In this document: piece after piece, positions 29,676 to 39,538 of the stretch
How positions within the stretch are numbered: position 1 is the first letter of the stretch
How the letters are laid out: the number at the start of each line of letters is the position of its first letter
Source of the DNA: Sphingobacteriales bacterium JAD_PAG50586_3
GTDB taxonomy: Bacteria; Bacteroidota; Bacteroidia; CAMBQF01
Length of the DNA: 64,000 bases
Direction of reading: 5' to 3'
Assembly: GCA_023213195.1 (NCBI GenBank)
Contig: CP096135.1
Location: 2,848,842 to 2,912,841 of the forward strand
Program-made: the position numbers and the translations under genes
The notes under the pieces: generated by a model
The model's input: the letters and a program-made list of their open reading frames with translations, nothing else
What the model was told of the DNA's origin: nothing
Database searches by the model: none

Positions 29676-29725
29676 ACCACATAGAATCATAGACACATAG
29701 AAAAAAATCTATGTGCCTATGTGGT
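29676..29725. repeat. CATAG-type palindromic element D, short-loop version
   Basis: A 50-bp element with a left arm of three CATAG units, a loop of only a few A and T bases, and a right arm CTATGTGCCTATGTGGT. It ends 12 bp before the hisH ATG and would form a strong hairpin at the hisH ribosome site. Confidence 0.85.
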
Positions 29726-29737
29726 AAATAAAAAATT

Positions 29738-30283
29738 ATGAAAGTAGTAATCATAAATTACGGGGCAGGCAATACACAATCGGTGCGGTATGCGTTTGAG
29801 CGATTGGGCATAACACCTGTGTTGTCAGACGATGCAGCAGAGATACTGTCGGCTGACAAAGTAATATTTCCCGGTGTAGGCCATGCAAAACCCGCTATGG
29901 AAATACTGGAACAGAAAAATTTGCATACGTTAATTCCTATGCTCAAACAGCCTGTACTAGGCATTTGTCTTGGTATGCAGCTTATGTGCAAGTTTAGCGA
30001 AGAAGGCAACACTCCATGTTTAGGCATATTTGATGAACAAGTAAAACGCTTTGAGCCTACGCTAAAAGTACCCCACATTGGCTGGAATACAGTGAATAAT
30101 AACTGGTATTATTTTGTACACAGTTACTACGTTCCGGTAAATGAATTTACTACTGAACAATGCAACTATATCACTAATTTTTCAGCAGCTATGAAGAAAG
30201 GAAACTTTTATGCCGTGCAGTATCACCCTGAGAAAAGTGGTAAAGGAGGAGAAGAATTACTACAAAAATTTATAGCATTATAA
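29738..30283 (+). CDS. hisH: Imidazole glycerol phosphate synthase, glutamine amidotransferase subunit
   Basis: A 181-residue class I amidotransferase supplying ammonia to HisF. The triad is visible: Cys77 (GICLGMQ), His163 and Glu165 (QYHPEKSG). An [11 protein letters not shown] start and the VPHIGWN and YFVHSYY motifs confirm the family. It is slightly shorter than usual but intact. Its TAA overlaps the hisA ATG (TAATG). Confidence 0.95.
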   Translation: MKVVIINYGAGNTQSVRYAFERLGITPVLSDDAAEILSADKVIFPGVGHAKPAMEILEQKNLHTLIPMLKQPVLGICLGMQLMCKFSEEGNTPCLGIFDEQVKRFEPTLKVPHIGWNTVNNNWYYFVHSYYVPVNEFTTEQCNYITNFSAAMKKGNFYAVQYHPEKSGKGGEELLQKFIAL

Positions 30284-31000
30284 TGAAGATAATTCCTGCA
30301 ATAGATATTATAGATGGTAAATGCGTGCGATTATCGCAAGGTGACTATGCGCAAAAAACCGTATACAATGACAATCCGTTAGAGATAGCTAAGGCAATTT
30401 GAAAATGCAGGCATGCAATATTTGCATGTGGTAGATTTAGATGGCGCTAAAGGCGGCAAAATAATCAACCATAAAGTATTACAAGAGATTACATCAAACA
30501 CAAAACTAAAGGTTGATTTTGGTGGTGGAATAAAATCGGATGCTGATATAGAATTGGCTTTTGCCAACGGAGCAAACCAAATAACGGCGGGCAGTATAGC
30601 GGTAAAAGACAAAGCCAAAGTTACAGAGTGGATTAAAAAATATGGTGCGGAGAAAATCATTCTGGGGGCTGATGTAAAGAACGAAACCATTGCCATTAGT
30701 GGCTGGCAAGAGAGTGGAAATATCAACCTGAATGATTTTTTAGATGAGTATATCGATTTAGGTATACAGTATGTTATATGTACCGATATTGCTAAAGATG
30801 GTATGTTGCAAGGTCCATCTTTGCTGCTTTATAGCGATATACTAAAACGCTACCCCAAGCTGAAATTAATTGCCAGTGGTGGTGTAGCTGAGTTTGACGA
30901 TTTACTAAAACTGGAAGATATGGGCCTGTATGGGGCCATTGTGGGTAAGGCTTTTTATGAAGGAAAGATATCGTTAGATGAATTAAAACACTTTGCCTGA
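30283..31000 (+). CDS. hisA: Phosphoribosylformimino-5-aminoimidazole carboxamide ribotide isomerase, one frameshift
   Basis: A (beta/alpha)8 isomerase of the ProFAR step, about 239 residues corrected. The first frame has [20 protein letters not shown]. One extra A near 30399 breaks [20 protein letters not shown]. The second frame has [29 protein letters not shown] and [13 protein letters not shown]. The stop overlaps the hisF ATG (TGATG). Confidence 0.95.
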
Positions 31001-31755
31001 TGCTAGCCAAACGTATTATTCCATGCCTTGATATAAAGGACGGTCGCGTAGTGAAAGGTGTCAACTTTGAGAACCTGCGCGATAGCGGTAACCCCGTAGA
31101 GTTGGCTAAACTATATGCCAACGAAGGCGCCGATGAGTTGGTGTTTTTAGACATTACTGCTACGCATGAACGTCGTAAAACACTTGCAGCATTAGTTGAA
31201 GAAATTGCCCGCGAGATTAACATCCCCTTTACTGTTGGTGGTGGCATAGCATCGGTTGACGATGTCTATGTGCTGCTGCAAAGTGGGGCTGATAAGGTAT
31301 CTGTTAACTCGGCAGCAGTTCGCAATCCGCAGTTGATACAAGACATTGCAGATAAATTTGGCAGCCAGTGTTTGGTATTGGCTATTGATGCCAAGCAAGA
31401 TAACGGCGAATGGAAGGTATACTTAAACGGTGGCCGTTTGCAAACCGATATCAAGCTATTTGATTGGGCCAAACAGGCCGAGCAAATGGGCGCGGGAGAA
31501 ATCCTCTTTACATCTATGAACCACGATGGCACTAAAAATGGCTTTGCTAACGAGGCGCTAAACCAACTATCGCAGCTAATAAATATCCCAATTATAGCAT
31601 CGGGTGGGGCAGGGGCAATGCCTCATTTTGTTGATACCTTTACCACCGGAAATGCTGATGCCGCCTTGGCTGCCAGCATATTTCACTTTAAAGAAATTTC
31701 AATCCCCGACTTAAAACAGTATCTACACCAACATAATATTCCTATCCGATTATGA
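31000..31755 (+). CDS. hisF: Imidazole glycerol phosphate synthase, cyclase subunit
   Basis: A 251-residue (beta/alpha)8 partner of HisH. It has the start [19 protein letters not shown] (catalytic Asp in LDIKD), [24 protein letters not shown], and the second catalytic Asp in [11 protein letters not shown]. Overlaps hisIE (ATGA). Confidence 0.97.
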   Translation: MLAKRIIPCLDIKDGRVVKGVNFENLRDSGNPVELAKLYANEGADELVFLDITATHERRKTLAALVEEIAREINIPFTVGGGIASVDDVYVLLQSGADKVSVNSAAVRNPQLIQDIADKFGSQCLVLAIDAKQDNGEWKVYLNGGRLQTDIKLFDWAKQAEQMGAGEILFTSMNHDGTKNGFANEALNQLSQLINIPIIASGGAGAMPHFVDTFTTGNADAALAASIFHFKEISIPDLKQYLHQHNIPIRL

Positions 31756-32351
31756 ATATAGATTTTGAAAAAGGCAATGGATTAATCCCTGCCATTATAC
31801 AAGACAACAACACCGGTAAAGTACTTATGCTTGGCTATATGAACCAGGAAGCTTACGATAAAACCGTAGCTGATAATACTGTTACATTCTTCAGCCGTAC
31901 TAAAAACCGCTTGTGGACAAAAGGCGAAGAAAGTGGTAATTTTTTACATATTGTTTCTATTACTAACGATTGCGACAATGATACGCTTTTGATAAAGGTA
32001 AACCCTGTGGGTCCTGTTTGCCATACCGGCGCTGATACTTGTTGGGACGAGCAAAACCAGCCTGTTGGTTATCCATTTATTCAGCAACTAAGCACTATAA
32101 TTAAAGAGCGTAAAAATGCCCTGGTTGATACATCCTATACTGCGCAACTATTTGCCAAAGGCATAAATAAAATAGCCCAAAAAGTAGGGGAGGAGGCGGT
32201 TGAAATTGTTATTGAAGCCAAGGATAATAATGATGAATTGTTTTTAGGAGAGGCTGCCGACCTGCTATTCCATTACATGGTGTTACTAGAGGCAAAAGGG
32301 TTTTCTTTGCACGATGTTGAAGAGTTGTTAAAGAAAAGACATACCAAGTAA
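31752..32351 (+). CDS. hisI: Bifunctional phosphoribosyl-AMP cyclohydrolase / phosphoribosyl-ATP pyrophosphatase
   Basis: A 199-residue HisI-HisE fusion. The cyclohydrolase half (1-110) shows [30 protein letters not shown] and the zinc-binding CDNDTLLIK and CHTGADTCW. The pyrophosphatase half (about 115-199) shows [17 protein letters not shown] and [17 protein letters not shown]. Last gene of the operon; a terminator follows 6 bp later. Confidence 0.96.
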   Translation: MNIDFEKGNGLIPAIIQDNNTGKVLMLGYMNQEAYDKTVADNTVTFFSRTKNRLWTKGEESGNFLHIVSITNDCDNDTLLIKVNPVGPVCHTGADTCWDEQNQPVGYPFIQQLSTIIKERKNALVDTSYTAQLFAKGINKIAQKVGEEAVEIVIEAKDNNDELFLGEAADLLFHYMVLLEAKGFSLHDVEELLKKRHTK

Positions 32352-32356
32352 AAACA

Positions 32357-32385
32357 AAAACAGCCCTAAAAGGGCTGTTTTTGTT
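32357..32385 (+). terminator. Terminator of the his operon
   Basis: AAAAACAGCCCT, loop AAAA, AGGGCTGTTTTTG: a strong stem with a T run directly after hisI. Confidence 0.88.
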
Positions 32386-32482
32386 ATATGCTTTGGGGCG
32401 GAGGCCCCGCGGCAAATTATCATTGGCGGTTTGTAATTGCTTTGTTACTTATATAACCGCGGCTAAAAGTGTTTTGTTTATT

Positions 32483-33874
32483 TTAGTCTTTAATAAAACG
32501 TAAGTGGCTGTTATTCCATCGTATAGTATATAAACCCGGCGCTAAATCGGCTATGCTAAGTTGTACCTGGCTACCGTTTATGTTGGTATATTGCTTTACG
32601 TTTTTGCCTGTTACATCATATACATCAACCACAGTGTTAGCAAAGCTTTTATCTGTTTCTAAATTTAAAAAGCTGTTAGCGGGGTTGGGGTAAGCGTTTA
32701 ATAAAGCGCTAGGTACATAAACATATTCTTCGTTATCTAATAATTCTCCGCAAGGGTAGTTGTTGGTATTAGGTGTTAGGCCTTGTGCAAAGTTTACTAT
32801 CTGGTTAAGCATAGGTATATAGTTTGCCTCGTCGCAATTGGTAAGCAAAACAATGCCTATAGAATCGGCAGGAAAGAAGCGCATATCGGTAGTAACGCCT
32901 AAATCTCCACCATTGTGCCCCCACCATGTTTTACCCGATTGGGTACCTGAATACCACATTAAACCCTGCCCATCTTCCAGTGTAGGCACTTGTTCTGTTA
33001 ACATAGTAGCAACGGTGGCACTATCTAAAATACGTGTGCCATTGTGCACACCATAATTCATATACATATTTAAAAAGCGGCCAAGTGATGTTGCGTTGGT
33101 ACGCAACTGTCCATCAGGATAATCAGGATAGCCATAGTGATCTTCGCTAAAATATTGGCCATCTTCATAATAATGCGGCAAAACAACATTATTTACATCA
33201 AGCTCGCTAATAAACCATGCTGTATTATCCATACATAAAGGGGTAAAAATACTGTCTTTACAATACTGGTTAAAGTTGATGCCGGTAATAGATTCTACAA
33301 GGTAGCCGCAAAGGGTAGCACCTACATTTGAATATTCATAATTTGTTCCTGGGGCGTTGTTACTGTAATTGGTAGGGGCATAGTACGCGCCACCTGTGGC
33401 TAAATATCCTGAGCAAAAATCATTAAGAGAAATAGGGGAGTCGCCGTATACATATAAGCTACCCAAAGTATTCCAATCATCAGTAATGCCCGATGTGTGG
33501 GTAAGCAGGTGCCTAAAGGTTATGGCATTGCTACTGAAATTAGGATTGATAACATCGAAAGAAAGGTAATCGTTAATGTTATCGTCTAAATCAAAACCAC
33601 CATTCTCCCAAACCTGCATTAGCGCTGTTGCCGTAATAGTTTTAGATATAGATGCCAGCATAAACGACATATTTGTTGTGGCATTTATATCTTGTGCAAC
33701 ATTGGCCTTGCCATAGGCTTTAAACCAAACAGGTTCTCCTTTTTTAACTATTAATGCAGATACTGCCGCTATGCGCTTTTGTGTCATTTGCGACTGTATT
33801 ACAGAGTCTATATTTATTTGCGCCTTTGCCGATATACAATAAAGCAATACTAAAAAGGGTATAAATCTTTTCAT
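32483..33874 (-). CDS. Secreted beta-lactamase-fold serine hydrolase with type IX sorting domain
   Basis: A 463-residue exported protein starting MKRFIPFLVLLYCISAKAQ (signal peptide). The penicillin-binding fold has the SxxK motif SISK (Ser75), YSN in YEYSNVGAT and a HxG-like WGHNGG. The last 75 residues (LNAYPNPANSFLNLET, VVDVYDVTGKNV, LAPGLYTIRW) form a type A sorting domain, so secretion by the type IX system is expected. Class C beta-lactamases, D-alanyl carboxypeptidases and esterases share this fold; antibiotic resistance is not implied. Monocistronic. Confidence 0.87.
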   Translation of the reverse strand: MKRFIPFLVLLYCISAKAQINIDSVIQSQMTQKRIAAVSALIVKKGEPVWFKAYGKANVAQDINATTNMSFMLASISKTITATALMQVWENGGFDLDDNINDYLSFDVINPNFSSNAITFRHLLTHTSGITDDWNTLGSLYVYGDSPISLNDFCSGYLATGGAYYAPTNYSNNAPGTNYEYSNVGATLCGYLVESITGINFNQYCKDSIFTPLCMDNTAWFISELDVNNVVLPHYYEDGQYFSEDHYGYPDYPDGQLRTNATSLGRFLNMYMNYGVHNGTRILDSATVATMLTEQVPTLEDGQGLMWYSGTQSGKTWWGHNGGDLGVTTDMRFFPADSIGIVLLTNCDEANYIPMLNQIVNFAQGLTPNTNNYPCGELLDNEEYVYVPSALLNAYPNPANSFLNLETDKSFANTVVDVYDVTGKNVKQYTNINGSQVQLSIADLAPGLYTIRWNNSHLRFIKD

Positions 33875-33981
33875 GGTTTGATGGTTTTAGGAATTCTAAT
33901 ATAGGATGGAAAATGATAAGAAATAGTTACAGCTCGGGTTAAAAAAATTAACAGTATGGCAGTTAATAAGTCCAATTAAAG

Positions 33982-34557
33982 TTACTTTGCCCTAATGTTT
34001 AATTCTGCTTTTTCCACTGTTTCAGTTATCCGATTAAGGCGTGTTTCAGGGCGTTTAGCGTTTAATATCCATTCTAAAATACCCCTTATTGTTGAGGGTG
34101 GAAAAGCCATAAAATTGGCATAGGCCGTTTTATTTTTATCAAACAACTTTTGCATATCTGCCGGAATGGTTAGGGCTTCTACTTCCTTTAGGGCTTCCCA
34201 GGTGCCATTTTTCTTAGCTAAATCTATAGCAGCTTTGCCCGGCGGCATTATCAGCCCTTCGCTTTCCAGTTTAGCCACCCTGTCTCGGTTTAATTTGCTC
34301 CATTTGCTGGTGGGTTTGCGCTGGGCAAAATACAGGTAAAAACTATCGGCATCGCGCTTGTTGGCCACACTATCAATCCAGCCAAAGCATAAGGCTTCTT
34401 CAACAGCTTCATCGTAATATACGCTGGTGGCATTTGTTTCTTTACGGTATATTATAAGCCATACCGATTTTTCAACCTGACCATTTTTATCCAGCCACTT
34501 GCGCCATTCCTTTCTTGTTTTTGCTTGGATAGCCTGTATGCCTTTGTGAAGTTCCAT
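33982..34557 (-). CDS. YdeI/OmpD-associated family protein
   Basis: A 191-residue cytoplasmic protein. It carries the family pattern ARTRKEWRKWL-like (KTRKEWRKWLDKNG), VWLIIYRKE, YDEAVEEALCFGWIDS, YFAQRKPTSKWSKLNRDRV and the C-terminal FPPSTIRGILEWILNAKRPETR. Family members are linked by name to bacteriocin protection, but function is poorly established. ATG 34557 starts the conserved region; a longer frame to 34656 runs through a terminator and is unlikely. Confidence 0.85.
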   Translation of the reverse strand: MELHKGIQAIQAKTRKEWRKWLDKNGQVEKSVWLIIYRKETNATSVYYDEAVEEALCFGWIDSVANKRDADSFYLYFAQRKPTSKWSKLNRDRVAKLESEGLIMPPGKAAIDLAKKNGTWEALKEVEALTIPADMQKLFDKNKTAYANFMAFPPSTIRGILEWILNAKRPETRLNRITETVEKAELNIRAK

Positions 34558-34574
34558 ACCCAAATATAGTAAAC

Positions 34575-34600
34575 AAAAAGGCCCCACCGAGGTGAGGCCA
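34575..34600 (-). terminator. Terminator after secA (minus strand)
   Basis: On the minus strand: GGCCTCAC, loop CTCG, GTGGGGCC, TTTTTG. The stem has one G-T pair. It lies about 90 bp after the secA stop and before the YdeI-like start. Confidence 0.65.
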
Positions 34601-34687
34601 ATTGCATCATTGCGAAGGGTGGAAGCCCCTTGCACTAATTTCTTATTAAAACTCATTATGCATTATGAATTTTGCATTTTGAATTAA

Positions 34688-37600
34688 TTACGCTTCATCC
34701 TTACCATGGCAGGCTTTGAATTTTTTACCACTACCGCAAGGGCATGGGTCGTTACGGCCAATCTTTTGTTCAACACGTACAGGCGCTACCTTTTGCACTT
34801 CGCGGGTGTCTTGGTTTTGAACATTTTGGTTGGTGTTGCCCAAATCATCTTCGCGGCTGGTTTTTAATTTGGGTTGAGGGGCTTGTTGCTGCTTAGCCTC
34901 ACGCACCTGGTTTTGCGGTCCGTTATTGTTACTTGGTAATGATGCCTTAAATAAGAACGATACAATCTCCTTATTTACACGGTCTATCATTTTCTGGAAC
35001 AACTCAAACGATTCGAACTTGTAAATTAACAATGGGTCTTTTTGCTCGTATACAGCATTTTGTACCGATTGTTTAAGGTCGTCCATTTCGCGTAAATGTT
35101 CTTTCCAGTCTTCATCAATCATGGCAAGGGTAATAGAGCGCTCAAATATGCGCACCAACTCACGGCCTTCCGTATCGTACGATTTTTTAAGGTTGGCCAC
35201 CACCTGCATGGTTTTAATACCATCGGTTAACGGCACGGCAATATTTTCAAACTGCTGGCCATTTTGCAGGTACACATCTTTAATTACAGGGTAAGCGGTT
35301 TCGGCAGTGTGTGCTGTTTTACGGCGGTACGATTGTATAACGTGGGCAAACAGTTGCTCAACGGTATCTACCTGGCGGTTTTTCAAAAACTCATCGGAAC
35401 TCATTGGCACATCAACAGAGAAGTTGCGGATAACCTCAAGAGTAAAGCTTTCGTAATCCCTAGCCTCTAAATACTCCTTAACTAAACTCTCGCACACATC
35501 ATAAATCATGTTGTTTAAGTCTAGCGACAGGCGGTCGCCTTGCAAGGCATTGCGGCGTTTGGTATAAATAACCTCGCGTTGCGAGTTCATTACATCATCA
35601 TACTCTAACAAACGCTTACGGGTGCCAAAGTTGTTTTCTTCTACTTTTTTCTGCGCTTTTTCAATGGTGTTGGTAAGCATAGGGGCCTGTATAACCTCGC
35701 CCTCTTTAAAGCCCATACGGTCCATTAGCTTGGCAATACGCTCAGAGCCAAACAAACGCATCAAATCATCTTCAAAAGACACAAAGAACTGTGATGAACC
35801 GGGGTCGCCCTGACGACCGGCACGGCCACGCAACTGGCGGTCTACACGGCGGCTCTCGTGGCGCTCTGTACCAATAATGGCCAAACCGCCCGAATCTTTA
35901 ACCCCCGGCCCAAGCTTAATGTCGGTACCACGGCCTGCCATGTTGGTAGCAATGGTAACGGTGCCTGCCTGACCTGCTTCGGCAACAATATCAGCCTCAC
36001 GCTGGTGTTGCTTGGCGTTAAGTACGTTATGTTTAATGCCGCGCAGCTTAAGCATTCGGCTTAGTAATTCAGAGTTTTCTACCGATGTGGTACCAACCAG
36101 TACAGGCCTTCCGGCTTTAACCAATAAGTCAACCTCATCAATAACCGCGTTGTATTTTTCGCGCTTGGTTTTAAATACTTTATCCTGCTCGTCTTTACGG
36201 CTAATGGCACGGTTGGTAGGTATTACTACCACATCAAGCTTGTAAATATCCCAAAACTCGCCGGCTTCTGTTTCTGCAGTACCTGTCATACCCGATAACT
36301 TAGAGTACATACGGAAGTAGTTTTGCAGGGTAACGGTAGCGTAGGTTTGGGTTACGGCTTCAATCTTAACGTTTTCTTTAGCCTCAATAGCCTTAGGTGT
36401 AAACCATCAGAGTAGCGGCGGCCATCTAGTATACGGCCTGTTTGCTCATCTACAATTTTAATTTTACCGTCCATAATAACATACTCCACATCAATCTCAA
36501 ACAATGCGTATGCTTTTAATAACTGGTTTACGGTGTGTATACGTTCTGATTTGATTGAGAAATCCCTCATCAAATCGTCTTTACGTTGCAGTTTTTCTTC
36601 GGGGGTAAGGGCAGCCTTTTCAATTTCGGCAATAGAAGCACCTACATCAGGCATTACAAAAAAGTGTTCTTCGGCGGCTGTCTCCGTAATAAGCTCCAGG
36701 CCTTTTTCGGTTAAATCTACCGAGTTGTTACGCTCTTCAATAACAAAGTAAAGCTCTTGGTCTACCAAAGGCATTTCTTTGTTTTGGTCTTGCATGTAGT
36801 AGTTTTCTGTTTTTTGCATCAGCACCTTAACACCGGGCTCGCTCAACAGTTTTATAAGGGCTTTGTTTTTTGGTAAACCACGGTGGGCACGTAAAAGGGC
36901 AAGACCGGCTTCCTTTTCGTTACCATCGGCAATGTGCTTACGGGCTTCAGATAGTACACCGTTAATAAACGTTTTTTGGGCGTTTACCAAACGCTCAATT
37001 TTTGGCTTAAGCTCGTTAAACTCGTGGCGGTCGCCTTTTGGGGTAGGGCCAGAGATAATAAGGGGCGTACGGGCATCATCAATCAATACCGAGTCAACCT
37101 CATCAACAATGGCATAGTTGTGCTTACGTTGCACAAGCTCGTCAATACCACGGGCCATGTTATCGCGCAGGTAATCAAAGCCAAACTCATTGTTGGTACC
37201 GTAAGTAATATCGGCATTATATGCAGTGCGGCGTTCGTCGCTGTTAGGCTCGTGCTTATCAATACAATCTACACGCAGGCCGTGGAATTCAAATAACGGC
37301 GCCATCCATTCGCTATCGCGTTTGGTAAGGTAATCGTTCACGGTTACAACGTGTACACCTAAGCCCGGAAGGGCGTTAAGGTACATAGGCAGGGTAGCCA
37401 CAAGGGTTTTACCCTCGCCGGTTGCCATTTCCGATATTTTGCCCTGGTGCAATACAAAGCCACCAATAAGCTGCACATCGTAATGTACCATATCCCATGT
37501 AACGCGGTTGCCGGCGGCAATCCAGTTGTTGTGCCAAAGGGCTTTATCGCCTTTAATTTCTACGTTGGCTTTAACAGCGGCTATGTCGCGGTCAAAATCG

Positions 37601-38009
37601 GTAGCGGTAACTTCTATAACAGGGTTTTCTTTGTAGCGCTTGGCGGTTTCTTTAACTACCGAAAAGGCTTCGGGCAGAATATCGCCCAGCACTTCCTGAA
37701 TTTTTTGTACTTGTCTTTCTCTAAACGGTCTATCTCTACAAACAGCCTTTCTTTTTCTTCAATATCCATATCGGGCCTTTCTTCTATCTGGCTGCGCATG
37801 GCGGCAATCTCTGTAGTTTCGGCCTCTATATGTTTGGCAATACGTTGCTTAAATTCGGCGGTTTTGCCACGCAACTCATCATTGCTAAGTTTAGATATTA
37901 CTTCGTAAGCTGTAGCAACCTGGCCAACAACCGGAGTTATCAGTTTAAGGTCGCTCTCATTCTTATTACCTAAAAATTTACTAAAAATACGGGTTATAAA
38001 ATTCGACAT
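34688..38009 (-). CDS. secA: Preprotein translocase ATPase SecA, two frameshifts
   Basis: About 1,105 residues; the motor of the Sec export channel. It has Walker A in [32 protein letters not shown], the [15 protein letters not shown] stretch, [12 protein letters not shown] and [14 protein letters not shown]. The C-terminal zinc motif is [14 protein letters not shown]. Break 1 near 37706: one A missing in the run before [13 protein letters not shown]. Break 2 near 36405: net one base short (or two extra) in [15 protein letters not shown]. Both lie inside universally conserved sequence of an essential gene, so they are most likely sequencing errors. Start ATG 38009. Confidence 0.97.
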
Positions 38010-38057
38010 GTCTGTTCTTTATATGTGTAGTCGGTGGTATGTTATCAAAAGGGCAGC

Positions 38058-38065
38058 CAAAGTTA
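38058..38065 (-). promoter_or_regulatory. Candidate -7 element of secA
   Basis: On the minus strand it reads TAACTTTG, fitting TAnnTTTG, 48 bp before the secA ATG. A TTTG lies 22 bp further upstream, slightly beyond the usual spacing. Confidence 0.35.
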
Positions 38066-38079
38066 ACTTTTTAAATGCA

Positions 38080-38115
38080 AAAAACCGCAAAGGCCTTATA
38101 TCCCTTGCGGTTTAA
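38080..38115 (-). terminator. Terminator after the DUF2795 gene
   Basis: On the minus strand: AAACCGCAAGGG, loop, CCTTTGCGGTTTTTTG. The stem has nine or more pairs with a T run. It isolates the DUF2795 gene from secA. Confidence 0.75.
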
Positions 38116-38171
38116 GCTTACAAAGACTTATTAGGCTTGTGTAGCACTCTGTCAGTCTTTGCGTTAATTTG

Positions 38172-38393
38172 TCAGTATTCGTCTTCGTTAAAAAAGAAAT
38201 CGTCTTTGGTAGGGTAGTCCGGCCAAATCTCTTCAATTGTTTCGTAGGCTTCGCCTTCGTCTTCAATTTCCTGAAGGTTTTCAATCACTTCCATAGGCGC
38301 CCCGGTGCGCATTGCAAAGTCAATAAGCTCGTCTTTAGTGGCGGGCCAAGGAGCGTCTTCCAGGTATGATGCTAATTCTAGTGTCCAGTACAT
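38172..38393 (-). CDS. DUF2795 family protein
   Basis: A 73-residue acidic protein starting MYWTLELASYLEDAPWPATK and ending DYPTKDDFFFNEDEY. The sequence is very highly conserved across Bacteroidota and belongs to DUF2795, a helical domain of unknown function. A TACTTTTG -7-like element lies at 38442-38449, 48 bp upstream, and a hairpin terminator follows the stop, so it is its own transcription unit. Confidence 0.9.
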   Translation of the reverse strand: MYWTLELASYLEDAPWPATKDELIDFAMRTGAPMEVIENLQEIEDEGEAYETIEEIWPDYPTKDDFFFNEDEY

Positions 38394-38654
38394 AGTTTAA
38401 TACTATTTATCTTGGGTTATAATTCGTTCCAAAAATGTGCGCAAAAGTAAAAATTTATATACAGCTATTACGCATGTTTGTAAATTTTAATTAAAACAAG
38501 CTAAATTGTTAATAACCATAGCCGTTTTGGCTTTTTAACAACCATTGCTTACAAAAGGTTTTATAAATTGATTAACATACTAAACGTTTACAAAGTGCCG
38601 TTAGTACATTGGTGTTGTACTTTTACACATTATTACAGCAAAACTCCATACTAT

Positions 38655-39360
38655 TTGAAAAATCTGTTATTACCCATTTTAGTAGCTAGTCTGCTGTTTT
38701 TTGCCGCCTGTAAAAAGGAGCCGGTAAACAATTGCCCAACCGTTTGGAAGACTAACGTAAGCGGTGCATCGGGTAACGATGATGTGCTAAAGGTGTTTAA
38801 CGGCTACCTTACCATACGCAACTTTCAGGGCAATACCCTAAGCGATGCCCAGCAGGGGATAGGTATAGAAAATAACGATGCCAACCTTGGTATCTATAGC
38901 CCACAATGTTATTCCGTACCGGTCTAAATGGTCAATAATAATAAACACGGTTACCGTGGCCGATGCCGCAGGATATGTAGAAATTAACTTCCGCAGCAAT
39001 ACTGCCAATGCCGGTTCTATTATATTTAGGAATGATAGTATAGTATCAGTAATACCCGGCTACCAAAACGAGTTGCCACAGAATTTCCGTAAGGCATGGG
39101 TGGGTTCTGCATCTAACCTTACGGCAGAATTATGGTTTATGCCCGACTTTGACCTTGGCTTTAAGTTAATTAGCACAACCGATACATTATCAGGCACTAT
39201 GCCATATTTTAATAATGGCAGTATTAACGTGGGGATATATGTTCATAAACCCAACAATGCTAACAGCAGCTATATAGTTTTAGACAAAGCCAATGCTAAC
39301 GAAATTGGCCAAACACGCTTTGACGATAACTTTGATTGCAATACTATAGCAAATAATTAG
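38655..39360 (+). CDS. Putative lipoprotein of unknown function, frameshifted
   Basis: The N-terminus KNLLLPILVASLLFFAACKK is a lipoprotein signal with the lipobox FAAC. No ATG is available, so TTG 38655 is taken as start. The frame breaks near 38925, where an extra base (or more than one change) sits. A second frame continues with TVADAAGYVEINFRS and ends FDCNTIANN. The mature part (about 215 residues) has a beta-rich look but matches nothing I recognise. It lies alone upstream of parE. Confidence 0.6.
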
Positions 39361-39466
39361 GGTTTATTTCTTTGGGAAGATTTAGCTATTCATTAGTCTT
39401 AATTATTTACTTGATATTGTTAATTACTGACCGCTAAAACCTGCCCAATCACCCCCAAATTGCCGT

Positions 39467-39474
39467 ATCTTTGC
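39467..39474 (+). promoter_or_regulatory. -7 promoter element upstream of parE
   Basis: TATCTTTG, a full TAnnTTTG match, 64 bp before the parE ATG. The leader between holds CAACAGGCAACTGCG-type simple repeats. Confidence 0.5.
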
Positions 39475-39538
39475 ATATAATATAAGCTGGCAACAGGCAA
39501 CTGCGAACCGGCAACTAACAAAGAGTAGGAGAGAGGCT

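Noticed and set aside
28986..29725. CATAG repeats as a CRISPR array
   Set aside because: The arms are inverted, the spacing is irregular, an ordinary gene lies between them and no cas gene is present.
32483..33874. Reading the serine hydrolase as an antibiotic-resistance beta-lactamase
   Set aside because: The SxxK/YxN fold is shared with esterases and peptidases, and the type IX sorting domain points to a surface enzyme of unknown substrate.
34558..34656. Longer N-terminus of the YdeI-like protein
   Set aside because: The extension runs through the secA terminator hairpin and lacks conserved sequence; ATG 34557 starts the family pattern.
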